Source of the DNA: DASYAE01 sp036501535
GTDB lineage: Bacteria; Actinomycetota; Actinomycetes; Streptomycetales; Catenulisporaceae
Direction: 5' to 3'
DNA: 30,945 nt
Assembly (NCBI GenBank): GCA_036501535.1
Contig: DASYAE010000223.1
Coordinates: 1-30,945, forward strand
Positions 1 through 6,917 of the stretch are shown here, in pieces (within the stretch, counting starts at the first letter, position 1; each line of letters starts with the position of its first letter). A program made the position numbers and the translations under genes. A model generated the notes under the pieces. It searched no databases. It worked only from the letters and a program-made list of their open reading frames with translations, and was not told the origin of the DNA.

Positions 1-46
1 GCTGTTCGGGACGAAGAGGTCGTGGGTTCAAATCCCGCCACCCCGA
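1..46 (+). tRNA. tRNA-Pro(CGG), 3' part only
   Basis: Read backwards from the end: discriminator A46, acceptor 3' strand CACCCCG (39–45), T arm GTGGG-TTCAAAT-CCCGC (22–38), variable loop AGGTC (17–21), anticodon-stem 3' strand CGAAG (12–16) and a seven-base loop TTCGGGA (5–11) with anticodon CGG at 7–9, hence proline (CCG codon). No CCA is encoded. The window starts inside the gene. The four bases before the loop (GCTG) pair with CGAAG at only two of four positions, which is poor for a working anticodon stem. The fragment may therefore be a duplicated 3' end, such as an attachment-site remnant, rather than an intact gene. Too little sequence lies to the left to decide. Confidence 0.8.
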
Positions 47-66
47 CGGAAGAGTCAGCAGGTCAG

Positions 67-97
67 AGGCCTCCATCAGCAACTGGTGGGGGCCTTT
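67..97 (+). terminator. Intrinsic terminator after tRNA-Pro
   Basis: Bases 67–78 pair with 84–95 as a 12-bp stem with two G·T wobbles, around the five-base loop GCAAC. A short T run (95–97) follows. The stem begins 21 bases after the tRNA end, a usual position for a tRNA transcript terminator. Confidence 0.6.
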
Positions 98-208
98 CGG
101 CTTCTCGTGGTGGGCGGGTTCACCCGGTTGATCACAAGGCGCGCCGTGGGTGCGGTCGGAATGCAGCATGGGCGCGTGGGAGGCGCAGAGAGCGTCTCTT
201 TCGCGAAC

Positions 209-218
209 GGAGGTGATC
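209..218 (+). promoter_or_regulatory. Perfect Shine-Dalgarno of the lasso precursor
   Basis: GGAGGTGATC is fully complementary to the actinobacterial 16S rRNA 3' end. It places GGAGG eight bases ahead of the GTG at 222 and so decides the start. The in-frame ATG at 231 would be too far away. Confidence 0.75.
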
Positions 219-221
219 ATT

Positions 222-365
222 GTGCAGGAGATGCTGAACAGCATCCAGGCCGACGACGTCTACGAGCCGCCGCTGCTGGCTGAGGTGGGTCAGTATGCCG
301 AGCTCACCCAGGGATGGGGCGTTGCGTACGCTGAAGGGTTCCTCGTCTACTACGACGCGTCGTAG
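222..365 (+). CDS. Lasso peptide precursor (orphan in this window)
   Basis: This 47-residue peptide has the classical actinobacterial lasso leader signature Y-x2-P-x-L-x3-G-x5-T-x-G. The residues are Tyr14, Pro17, Leu19, Gly23 and Thr29, with Gly31 as first core residue. Thr29 sits at the penultimate leader position required by lasso leader peptidases. Cleavage after Gln30 would release GWGVAYAEGFLVYYDAS. Gly1 can form a macrolactam with Glu8, giving an eight-residue ring; Asp15 is too distant. Tyr13 and Tyr14 are plausible plugs holding the tail. The family is known to need a leader-binding protein (B1), a cysteine-type peptidase (B2) and an asparagine-synthetase-like cyclase (C). None is encoded here: the next gene is convergent GPP34. 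The GTG start follows a perfect Shine-Dalgarno. Expression and maturation are inferred; the family assignment rests on the motif. Confidence 0.85.
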   Translation: MQEMLNSIQADDVYEPPLLAEVGQYAELTQGWGVAYAEGFLVYYDAS

Positions 366-388
366 GGCAACATCCTGAAAGAACGCTT

Positions 389-429
389 GGGTGCCGGTCT
401 GTGCCCCTTCGCGGGCCAGGTCGGCACTC
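389..429. terminator. Bidirectional hairpin between convergent genes
   Basis: Outer stem GTGCCG/CGGCAC (391–396 with 422–427) is extended by one G·T and one G–C pair to 389 and 429. The inner stem is CTG-GCCC/GGGC-CAG (399–406 with 413–419) with one bulged T and the loop CTTCGC. It lies between the ends of the lasso precursor and the convergent GPP34 gene and could end both transcripts. There is no T run. Confidence 0.45.
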
Positions 430-432
430 GGC

Positions 433-1224
433 CTACCAATAGCCTATGTACATTCCGGTCTGCTTCGAGCCATCCGTGGAGACCACCACCTCTTTCTCCC
501 GCCGGGCGCGGTATACGGCACCCTCTCGTATCGCCCGCACGGCGAAGCGGACGATGGCCCGCACGGTTCGGTCCGGCTCGGGCTGTGCGGCGGGGCGCTG
601 CTCGGACAGTTTGGCCAGCCGGGCCCGCGCGCGCATCCGCAGCGGTCCGCGCAGTACCCACCGGTGCAGGCCTGCCACCTGGGCGAGTGCGCCGAACGCG
701 ACGTCTTCGGCGGGTAGCTCCCCGCTGGTGGCTGCGATCGCGCGCAGTCGGGCGGCTGCGGCGTGCACCGCGGCGCGGTCCGGCATCTCGATCAGGGTGT
801 CGATGCCGCCTCGGTCGGACGGATCGGGCACCAGTCGGACCACGCCGTCCGCGGCCAGGCGCGCCACGCAGCGCACCACGCGGGCGCGCCCGGCCCGGCG
901 CTCGATCAGCTCCCGCACACTGACGCCCTTCGCGGCGGCTCGTACGTGGTCGAACACTGGGTCCCGACTGAATGCGGGCACCGGAACCAGGTCGGCCTCC
1001 GCGGTCGTCGAGGCCTGCGTGGCGGCCCCTGCCTCCGCCGTCTCCGTGCGTTCTGTGGCGGCGTCCCGCGCCACCACCCGCCCGCCGTTCAGGCCGATCC
1101 GGCCCTCTTCGGCCAGCGTGACCAAGCGCGCAACGACCAGCGCCGATGCCAGGCCTGCGTCCTGACGTACGTCCCCGCGCCGCCGTGCCAATGCAAGCAG
1201 CACCAAATCCTCCCCGAGCCCCAT
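433..1224 (-). CDS. GPP34 (GOLPH3/Vps74-like) family protein
   Basis: A 263-residue protein starting MGLGEDLVLLALA, the typical opening of bacterial GPP34 proteins. It continues with the helical pattern of that family: a small-residue helix with LVTLAEEGRI near residues 34–43, and a C-terminal section with GLHRWVLRGP and RARARLAKL. Eukaryotic GOLPH3/Vps74 binds phosphatidylinositol-4-phosphate and sorts Golgi glycosyltransferases. The actinobacterial members have no settled role and are thought to be cytosolic or peripheral. There is an Ala/Thr/Glu-rich low-complexity stretch near residues 53–75. The ATG at 1224 was chosen because MGLGEDL is the conserved N terminus; sequence further upstream does not look coding. 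No strong ribosome site is visible. It is convergent to the lasso precursor and divergent from the DUF1152 gene. Confidence 0.8.
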   Translation of the reverse strand: MGLGEDLVLLALARRRGDVRQDAGLASALVVARLVTLAEEGRIGLNGGRVVARDAATERTETAEAGAATQASTTAEADLVPVPAFSRDPVFDHVRAAAKGVSVRELIERRAGRARVVRCVARLAADGVVRLVPDPSDRGGIDTLIEMPDRAAVHAAAARLRAIAATSGELPAEDVAFGALAQVAGLHRWVLRGPLRMRARARLAKLSEQRPAAQPEPDRTVRAIVRFAVRAIREGAVYRARREKEVVVSTDGSKQTGMYIGYW

Positions 1225-1368
1225 GAAACGACGATAGCGCCGACCGGCGTGCAATGGCGGGTGTGCAATGGCGGACGGTGACAGGCGGTGAGACCTCGAA
1301 CGCGTCAGCGTCCTGGTCGTCCTCCCGGAGCCCGACAATCGCGTGGCGGATCCGGTTGCCGGGCTGGG

Positions 1369-2334
1369 ATGATTCCGACCGTGTTCGAACCGCTTCTCTT
1401 CGAGCGTCTGCAGGGAGCCGAGCGGGTCCTTCTGGCCGGGGCCGGCGGCGGGTTCGATGTCTACGCTGCGCTGCCGCTGGCTCTTGCGCTGGCCGAGGGC
1501 GGGGTGGCGGTCAGTCTGGCCAATCTCTCGTTCACCGCGCTCGACGCGCTCGGCCTCGATGTGTGGCTGGACCAAGACGTCGCAGCGGTCCGGCCATCGA
1601 CGCCGTCAGTGGCCGATGACTACTTTCCCGAGCGTGCGCTGGCGCGCTGGCTCGAGCGCAACGGGCTGCCGTCGGTTGTCTATGCGTTTCCGAAGACGGG
1701 TGTCCAGCCGTTGCGGGCCGCTTATCGGAGCCTCATGAGACACCTTCGCGCCGATGCGGTGATCCTGGTCGACGGCGGCACCGATCTACTGCTGCGCGGG
1801 GACGAGTCGGGCCTCGGCACGCCCGAGGAGGACATGGTCTCGCTCGCGGCGCTGCACGGGATCGACGGTCCGGTGAAGCTGGCGGCCAGCCTCGGCTTCG
1901 GCATCGACGCCTATCACGGGGTCAACCACGCGCAGGTGTTGGAGAACATTGCGGCGCTCGATCGCTTCGGCGCGTATCTCGGCGCGTTCTCGGTTCCCCG
2001 GCAGAGCCGGGCGGCGGCGCTCTACCTGGACGCGGTCGAGTCCGCGCAGCAGGAGACCGCCGTGTATCCGTCCATCGTGCACGGGCAGATTTCGGACGCG
2101 CTGCGGGGCAGGTTCGGCGACGTGCATGCCACCGAGCGCACCCTCGGCAGCACCCTGTTCGTCAATCCACTGATGACGCTCTACTTCACCTTCGACCTCG
2201 ACGGCCTGGCCGCGCGGAACCTGTACCTCGACCGGATCGAGGACACGGTGCTGATCCGCCAGGTCGCGCTGGCCATCGAGGAGTTCCGCGGCGCGCTGCC
2301 CGCCATCCGCAAGCCGCGGATCATCCCGCACTGA
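1369..2334 (+). CDS. DUF1152 domain protein
   Basis: A 321-residue protein matching the DUF1152 family. It starts with a nucleotide-binding-like glycine motif (AGAGGGFDVYAALPLALAL, near residues 21–39). Next come VILVDGGTDLLLRGDE, with an acidic loop suited to metal or nucleotide binding, and the family segment AYHGVNHAQVLENIAAL. The function is unknown. Family members are about 300–330 residues, so it is full length. The ATG at 1369 is used (MIPTVFEPLLFE); GTG 1381 is an alternative. It is transcribed away from the GPP34 gene across a 144-bp region in which I see no clear promoter. The next gene is convergent, with a 40-bp gap. Soluble, with no signal peptide or membrane segment. Confidence 0.8.
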   Translation: MIPTVFEPLLFERLQGAERVLLAGAGGGFDVYAALPLALALAEGGVAVSLANLSFTALDALGLDVWLDQDVAAVRPSTPSVADDYFPERALARWLERNGLPSVVYAFPKTGVQPLRAAYRSLMRHLRADAVILVDGGTDLLLRGDESGLGTPEEDMVSLAALHGIDGPVKLAASLGFGIDAYHGVNHAQVLENIAALDRFGAYLGAFSVPRQSRAAALYLDAVESAQQETAVYPSIVHGQISDALRGRFGDVHATERTLGSTLFVNPLMTLYFTFDLDGLAARNLYLDRIEDTVLIRQVALAIEEFRGALPAIRKPRIIPH

Positions 2335-2374
2335 GAACCGCAGTGGGCCCGCCGGAAGCAGCTCGAACAGCAGC

Positions 2375-3199
2375 TCACTTGTACGCCACGGCCAGCAGGT
2401 GGCTGTTCACCGCCAGCAGCGCGGGATCGGTCTCGGCGAGCCGCGCGGCCCGCACGGCGCAGGCGAACAGGTCCTCGCGGCCGGCCGCCAGCCCCGATCT
2501 GAGCAGCGGCCACACCGGGCCTTCGATCCCGTAGACGGTCGCCCCGGGCGGCTCGCCGCCCGGCGGGAAGCCGGCCGCGGCGAACTCGTCCCGCAGCTCG
2601 TCCACGGTGTGGAAGAACGCGATGGTGAACCCGGTCGTCGGGTTGTTGACCCCGGTCGCCTTGGTCTGCAACAAGAACGGCTCGAGGTCCTCGTCCAGCT
2701 TGCCCGCCGAGGCGACGTCGAGCAGCGGGGCGTGCCGCGAGATCGCCGCCGCCGCGACCGGGGCGCCCGGGCGGGCGACCCGCCGGGCCTCGGCGATCGC
2801 CCGGATCCGCTCGGTCCGCTCGACCAGGTGGTAGAGCGGGCCGAGCAGCAGCACCGCGTCGTACGAGTCGTCGGCGTGCTCTGTCAGCGCCCTGGCATCG
2901 CCGTCGCGGACTGCGAAGCCGCCGCGCGCGGCGGCCTGCTCGCGGTGCAGCGCTACGGGATCCAGCAGGGTCACCTCGTATCCGGCCGCGGCGAGCCACT
3001 CGGCGTGCACGCCCGGTCCGCCGCCGATGTCGAGCACGCTGGCCGGGGCGGGCGGCAGGTTTCGCAGCAGCAGATCGCGGGTGCGCTCGAACTCGAGCCG
3101 GCCGAGCTGCGAGGCGGTCAGCCGGGCCGACTCGTCGTAGCGGTCGGTGTAGTACTCGGCGATCTCGGGGCGCAGTTCGGGAGGCGGCATGGACGACAT
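2375..3199 (-). CDS. Class I SAM-dependent methyltransferase
   Basis: A 274-residue protein with the class I methyltransferase fold. Motif I is VLDIGGGPGVHAEWLA (about residues 54–69), an acidic residue at the end of β2 lies in VTLLDP, and there is a motif II-like DARALTEHADDSYDAVLLLGPLYHL. The N-terminal helices (EIAEYYTDRYDESARL) resemble those of small-molecule methyltransferases. The C-terminal half carries a substrate cap. The substrate cannot be told from sequence. The ATG at 3199 is chosen; a second in-frame ATG at 3190 would drop three residues. No ribosome site stands out. It lies on the same strand as the ADP-ribosylglycohydrolase gene upstream, with a 74-bp gap, so the two may share a transcript. 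Confidence 0.85.
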   Translation of the reverse strand: MSSMPPPELRPEIAEYYTDRYDESARLTASQLGRLEFERTRDLLLRNLPPAPASVLDIGGGPGVHAEWLAAAGYEVTLLDPVALHREQAAARGGFAVRDGDARALTEHADDSYDAVLLLGPLYHLVERTERIRAIAEARRVARPGAPVAAAAISRHAPLLDVASAGKLDEDLEPFLLQTKATGVNNPTTGFTIAFFHTVDELRDEFAAAGFPPGGEPPGATVYGIEGPVWPLLRSGLAAGREDLFACAVRAARLAETDPALLAVNSHLLAVAYK

Positions 3200-3273
3200 G
3201 GTCGAATCGTGCCAGCCGCGACATCGCCCCGCCCGGCATTTTCCGGTCCGCCGCGGCTCGGGACGGCCGGAAA

Positions 3274-4179
3274 TCAGACCACTGTCTCCAGGCCCGCCCA
3301 CCGCGGCAGCGGCTCGCACCGCTCGCGCCACGGCTCCGGGATCCCGTCCGCGCCGACCCGCGATGCGACGATCCCGCCGACGATCGCGCAGGTCGTGTCG
3401 ACATCGCCGCCCGCCCGCGCGGTCGCCCACAGCGCCGCGGCGTAGTCGTCAGGGTGCTTCGCCGCGATCCACAGGCAGAGCGGCACCGTGTCCGGGGCGG
3501 AGATCTCGCGGCCGTTGCCGAGCGTGGCGGCCGCGCTGCGCGAGTCGTCCAGATGCAGCAGGTTCATCGCATAGCCGATGCCGTCGCGGACCAGGCTCGG
3601 CGGGGTGCGTTCGGCGACCTCGTCCAGCAGGTCCGCTCCGTGCAGACCCGATGTCTGCGCTCCTGCGGCCAGAGCGGCCGCGACGGCCACCGCGACTGCG
3701 CCGGCCGAGCCTTCCGGGTGCGTGTGCGTGACTACCGCCGACGCCGAAGCCTCGGCGGCGGCCCGATCCGGGTCGTCGGCGAAGAACGCGCCGAGCGGTG
3801 CGACGCGCATCGCTGCGCCGTTGCCCCACGATCCGCGCCCGTCCCAGGACTGCGCCGCGAGCTGCCGCCAGTCGCCGCCCTGCTGCCGGATGAGTCGCAG
3901 CATCCTGTTGACGCCCGCGCCGTATCCGCGGTCGAAGTCGTGGTGCTCGGCGAACGACGCGGCGAGGGCGTCCTGGTCGATCCGGCCGTGCCGGTCCAGG
4001 ACGGCGAAGACGGAGCAGGCCATCTCCGTGTCGTCGGTCCAGGGCCAGGGATCCGGCGGGAGTTGCCCGGCGCGCAGGGCCGGCAGGTTGTCGGGGACGA
4101 AGAAACCGGCGCCGAACGCGTCGCCGACGGCCAGGCCGCGCAGCGACGCGACGGCACAGGAACGGCGGTCGGAGGTCAT
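3274..4179 (-). CDS. ADP-ribosylglycohydrolase family protein
   Basis: A 301-residue protein of the ARH/DraG family, which hydrolyses ADP-ribose from proteins or nucleotides with two Mg ions. Metal ligands are visible in WTDDTEM (about residues 46–52) and GGDVDTTCAIVGGIVASR (about 262–279). GLAVGDAFGAGFF at the N terminus is the family's opening glycine-rich helix, and GNGAAMRVAPLG is the conserved mid-protein segment. The length is normal and all key motifs are present, so it should be active. The substrate (protein arginine/serine ADP-ribose or a small ADP-ribosyl compound) cannot be inferred. No ADP-ribosyltransferase gene is nearby. The ATG at 4179 begins the conserved region with little to spare. 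Confidence 0.9.
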   Translation of the reverse strand: MTSDRRSCAVASLRGLAVGDAFGAGFFVPDNLPALRAGQLPPDPWPWTDDTEMACSVFAVLDRHGRIDQDALAASFAEHHDFDRGYGAGVNRMLRLIRQQGGDWRQLAAQSWDGRGSWGNGAAMRVAPLGAFFADDPDRAAAEASASAVVTHTHPEGSAGAVAVAVAAALAAGAQTSGLHGADLLDEVAERTPPSLVRDGIGYAMNLLHLDDSRSAAATLGNGREISAPDTVPLCLWIAAKHPDDYAAALWATARAGGDVDTTCAIVGGIVASRVGADGIPEPWRERCEPLPRWAGLETVV

Positions 4180-4205
4180 GCGCGCAGTTTGTCATGCGCG
4201 CTGCG

Positions 4206-4502
4206 TCATGGGCGCTGGGTTATTGGCTGTGTGTTGGCGCTGCCTTGTTCGGCGCCGCGTGAGGGGTGCGGTGTCTGTCGCGCCAGCCGCTCACGCGCGA
4301 TGTGCTCCACGAGGACGGGCAGGTAGTCGCGGATCTTCGCGTCCGAAAACCCGTCGGCGACCTCGTGCACCACTGCGCCGACCTCCCGCGGGCTCAGCGC
4401 GGCGAACCGGTTCTGCAGCCGGTCGTACACCTCGTCCATGGCCTGCCGCTCGTGGTCCTTCGCCGTCGTCACGAACATGGCGATCGCCTCCCGCATCCGC
4501 AT
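4206..4502 (-). CDS. Three-helix-bundle domain hypothetical protein
   Basis: A 98-residue protein resembling the small actinobacterial three-helix-bundle dimerisation proteins: MDEVYDRLQNRFAALSPREVGAVV, then ADGFSDAKIRDYLPVLVEHIARERL, then a disordered polar tail. The function is unknown. The ATG at 4502 follows GAGG four bases upstream; an ATG at 4496 is also possible. It is divergent from paaA. The 161-bp region between them holds the paa operator, so its expression might be linked to that site, which is inference. It is not a TetR-type regulator and lacks a helix-turn-helix. Confidence 0.7.
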   Translation of the reverse strand: MRMREAIAMFVTTAKDHERQAMDEVYDRLQNRFAALSPREVGAVVHEVADGFSDAKIRDYLPVLVEHIARERLARQTPHPSRGAEQGSANTQPITQRP

Positions 4503-4585
4503 CGGTCCTCAATTTACTTCGGGTACCCATACATTCGGATGCCAACACACTTTTCCCGCGCCGAAAACGCCGCACGTCGCACGCG

Positions 4586-4614
4586 TTGTGTCGGGCGGGC
4601 AGGTTTGCCATACT
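4586..4614 (+). promoter_or_regulatory. Candidate paa promoter
   Basis: TTGTGT (4586–4591) and CATACT (4609–4614) are separated by exactly 17 bases, a reasonable housekeeping-sigma −35/−10 pair. Transcription would start near 4621, inside the palindrome that follows. Confidence 0.5.
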
Positions 4615-4615
4615 C

Positions 4616-4641
4616 GTATCAACCGAACGTTCGGTTGGTAC
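4616..4641. promoter_or_regulatory. Palindromic operator of the paa operon (probable PaaR/TetR-type site)
   Basis: The core AACCGAACGTTCGGTT (4621–4636) is a perfect 16-bp palindrome. The flanks GTATC and GGTAC extend symmetry to 26 bp with one mismatched pair. It lies directly downstream of the −10 box, where bound repressor would block initiation. TetR-family PaaR repressors, released by phenylacetyl-CoA, control paa genes in other actinobacteria through ACCG…CGGT palindromes. The match to that pattern is by recollection, and no regulator gene is in the window. Confidence 0.7.
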
Positions 4642-4663
4642 ACCGTCGAGGGATGGTAAGGCG

Positions 4664-5692
4664 ATGACCGAAGCGATGAATCGGGCGATGGACACCATGC
4701 AGTCGGCGAACACCGCGCAGCCGCGGCCCGCCGATGCCGCCGGCGACCCGCTCCTGGCGCACTTCGACGCCACCATCTCCCACGACCAGCGGATCGAGCC
4801 GCGCGACTGGATGCCCGAAGGCTATCGCAAGACCCTCATCCGGCAGATCGCGCAGCACGCCCACTCGGAGATCATCGGCATGCAGCCGGAGGGCGCCTGG
4901 ATCACCCGCGCCCCCTCGCTGCGGCGCAAGGCGATCCTGCTGGCGAAGGTGCAGGACGAGGCGGGCCACGGCCTCTACCTCTACAGCGCGGCCGAGACGC
5001 TGGGCGCGGACCGGGCCGATCTGACCGCGTGGCTGATCTCGGGCCGGCAGAAGTACTCGTCGATCTTCAACTACCCCTCGGCGACCTTCGCCGACGTCGG
5101 CGTCATCGGCTGGTTCGTGGACGGCGCCGCGATCTGCAACCAGGTCCCGCTCTGCCGCAGCTCGTACGGCCCCTACGCGCGGGCCATGGTACGGATCTGC
5201 AAGGAGGAGTCCTTCCACCAGCGGCAGGGCTACGAGCTGCTGCTGACCATGATGCGCGGCAGCGAAGCGCAGCGGGCCATGGTGCAGGACGCGGTCGACC
5301 GGTGGTGGTGGCCGTCGCTGATGATGTTCGGGCCGCCGGACGCCGACTCGCCCAACTCCGCCGCCTCGATGGCCTGGAAGATCAAGCGGCACGGCAACGA
5401 CGAGCTGCGCCAGCGCTTCGTGGACATGACCGTCCCGCAGGCCGAGAAGCTCGGCGTGACCCTGCCCGACCCGGAGCTGCGCTGGAACGAGGAGCGCGGC
5501 CGGCACGATTTCGGCACCCCCGACTGGGCCGAGTTCCAACGCGTCATCAAGGGCGACGGGCCGTGCAACGCCGAGCGGATCGCGCGTCGGCGGGCCGCCC
5601 ACGACGAGGGCGCGTGGGTGCGCGAGGCGGCCACGGCCCACGCGGCGAAGCAGGCGCAGCGAGCCCGGCGGCAGGAGGCGGCAGCGGCATGA
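4664..5692 (+). CDS. paaA: Phenylacetyl-CoA epoxidase catalytic subunit PaaA
   Basis: A 342-residue bacterial multicomponent monooxygenase subunit. With PaaBCE it converts phenylacetyl-CoA to the ring-1,2-epoxide. The di-iron site is recognisable from DEAGH (Asp98–His102) and KEESFH (Lys180–His185), with a further glutamate in HSEIIGMQPEG. Other family marks are MPEGYRKTLIRQIAQHAHSE, SIFNYPSATFADVGVIGWF and WWWPSLMMFGPPDADSPNS. The length suits PaaA, with a short extra Ala/Arg-rich tail. The ATG at 4664 is followed by a poorly conserved 30-residue leader before the core. It is the first gene of the operon. Its stop overlaps the paaB start (ATGA), implying coupled translation. Transcription is probably controlled by the palindrome at 4616–4641. 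Confidence 0.96.
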   Translation: MTEAMNRAMDTMQSANTAQPRPADAAGDPLLAHFDATISHDQRIEPRDWMPEGYRKTLIRQIAQHAHSEIIGMQPEGAWITRAPSLRRKAILLAKVQDEAGHGLYLYSAAETLGADRADLTAWLISGRQKYSSIFNYPSATFADVGVIGWFVDGAAICNQVPLCRSSYGPYARAMVRICKEESFHQRQGYELLLTMMRGSEAQRAMVQDAVDRWWWPSLMMFGPPDADSPNSAASMAWKIKRHGNDELRQRFVDMTVPQAEKLGVTLPDPELRWNEERGRHDFGTPDWAEFQRVIKGDGPCNAERIARRRAAHDEGAWVREAATAHAAKQAQRARRQEAAAA

Positions 5693-6009
5693 GCGAGCAA
5701 GGGCGGCAGCAAGAGCAGGCCTCCGAGAAGCGGGACTGGCCGCTGTACGAGGTCTTCGTCCGCGGCAAGCGCGGGCTCAACCACGTCCACGTCGGCTCGC
5801 TGCACGCCGCCGACGACCGCATGGCCCTGATGCACGCCCGCGACCTCTACACCCGCCGCAACGAGGGCGTCAGCATCTGGGTCGTGCGCTCGGACCACAT
5901 CGCCGCGTCCAGTCGGGACGAGAAGGACGCCTTCTTCGACCCGAGCGCCGACAAGGTCTACCGGCACCCCACCTTCTACGAGATCCCGGCGGACGTCCCG
6001 CACATCTGA
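5689..6009 (+). CDS. paaB: Phenylacetyl-CoA epoxidase subunit PaaB
   Basis: A 106-residue small subunit of the epoxidase. It contains the family sequence WPLYEVFVRGKRGLNHVHVGSLHAAD, followed by ALMHARDLYTRRNEGVSIWVV and the closing segment DKVYRHPTFYEIP. PaaB bridges PaaAC heterodimers in known complexes and has no catalytic centre. The start overlaps the paaA stop by four bases, with AGGAGG ten bases upstream. A polar, Gln/Glu-rich N-terminal stretch of about 13 residues precedes the conserved core. Confidence 0.95.
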   Translation: MSEQGRQQEQASEKRDWPLYEVFVRGKRGLNHVHVGSLHAADDRMALMHARDLYTRRNEGVSIWVVRSDHIAASSRDEKDAFFDPSADKVYRHPTFYEIPADVPHI

Positions 6010-6044
6010 GCCGGCGCGCGGGCACACGGAGGAGCGAGCAGGAC

Positions 6045-6917
6045 ATGACCGACGAACGCGACGACCACGTCTACCTGTCCCTGGCTGAGGGGCACGACGA
6101 CGGCGATGCGCGCTGGGCGTTCGGCACCGGCTTCGAAGACCCCTTGTACGGCGTCGGCACGACGGTGCCGGACGGGGTGGATGCCGCGCAGCTCTCAGTA
6201 GTCTGTGCCGCCCTCGGCGACGACGCGCTGATCGCCGCCCAGCGGCTGGCCGAGTGGTGCACCCGCGCGCCGGAGCTGGAAGAGGAGGTCGCCCTCGCCA
6301 ACATCGGGCTCGACCTGCTCGGCCAGGCCCGGATGCTCTACGCCCGCGCCGGCCAGACCGACGGCACCGGACGCGGCGAGGACGACTACGCGTACCAGCG
6401 CGGCCCGGAGGACTTCCGCAATATCCTGCTGGCCGAGCTGCCGAACGGCGACTTCGCGTTCTGCGTCGCCCGCCTGCTGGTGCTGTCCTGCTGGCGCCTG
6501 GCCCTGTTCTCCCGGCTGGCCGGCGCCGCCGACCCGGTGCTGTCCGCGGTCGCCGCGAAGGGCGTCAAGGAGCTGACCTACCACCGGCAGTACGCCGCCG
6601 AGTGGACCGTCCGGCTCGGCGACGGCACCGAGTTCTCCGCGGCGAGGATGCGCGCGGGCCTGGAGCAGGTTCTCCCTTACCTGGCCGAGCTTTTCGCTGC
6701 GAGCGACGCGTCAGGCACCGACGGCGCGGCGGTGCGGAAAGAGGTCATAGCCTCGCTGCGACAGGTGTGCGAAGCCGCCACGCTGGCATTGCCGTCGTGC
6801 GACATATTCTCGTCGCCGCCGGGCCACGGCCGCGATGGCGAGCACACCGAACACCTCGCGCCGCTCCTGGACGAACTGCAGAGCGTTGCCCGAGCCCTGC
6901 CCGGAGCGACGTGGTGA
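6045..6917 (+). CDS. paaC: Phenylacetyl-CoA epoxidase structural subunit PaaC
   Basis: A 290-residue ferritin-like partner of PaaA. Characteristic segments are LGDDALIAAQRLAEWC, APELEEEVALANIGLDLLGQARMLY, EDFRNILLAELPNGDFAFCVARL and KGVKELTYHRQYAAEW. The PaaC fold matches PaaA but has lost the di-iron ligands and serves as structural partner. The length is about 30 residues above E. coli PaaC, mostly at the N terminus. GGAGGAG lies ahead of the ATG. It is separated from paaB by 35 bp and overlaps paaD by four bases (GTGA). Confidence 0.94.
   Translation: MTDERDDHVYLSLAEGHDDGDARWAFGTGFEDPLYGVGTTVPDGVDAAQLSVVCAALGDDALIAAQRLAEWCTRAPELEEEVALANIGLDLLGQARMLYARAGQTDGTGRGEDDYAYQRGPEDFRNILLAELPNGDFAFCVARLLVLSCWRLALFSRLAGAADPVLSAVAAKGVKELTYHRQYAAEWTVRLGDGTEFSAARMRAGLEQVLPYLAELFAASDASGTDGAAVRKEVIASLRQVCEAATLALPSCDIFSSPPGHGRDGEHTEHLAPLLDELQSVARALPGATW

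Noticed and set aside
2181..3404. Long minus-strand frame overlapping the methyltransferase in another phase
   Set aside because: Arg/Ala-rich translation without motifs; the methyltransferase frame has clear SAM-binding motifs.
4619..5641. Minus-strand frame opposite paaA
   Set aside because: Antisense shadow; paaA is unmistakable on the plus strand.
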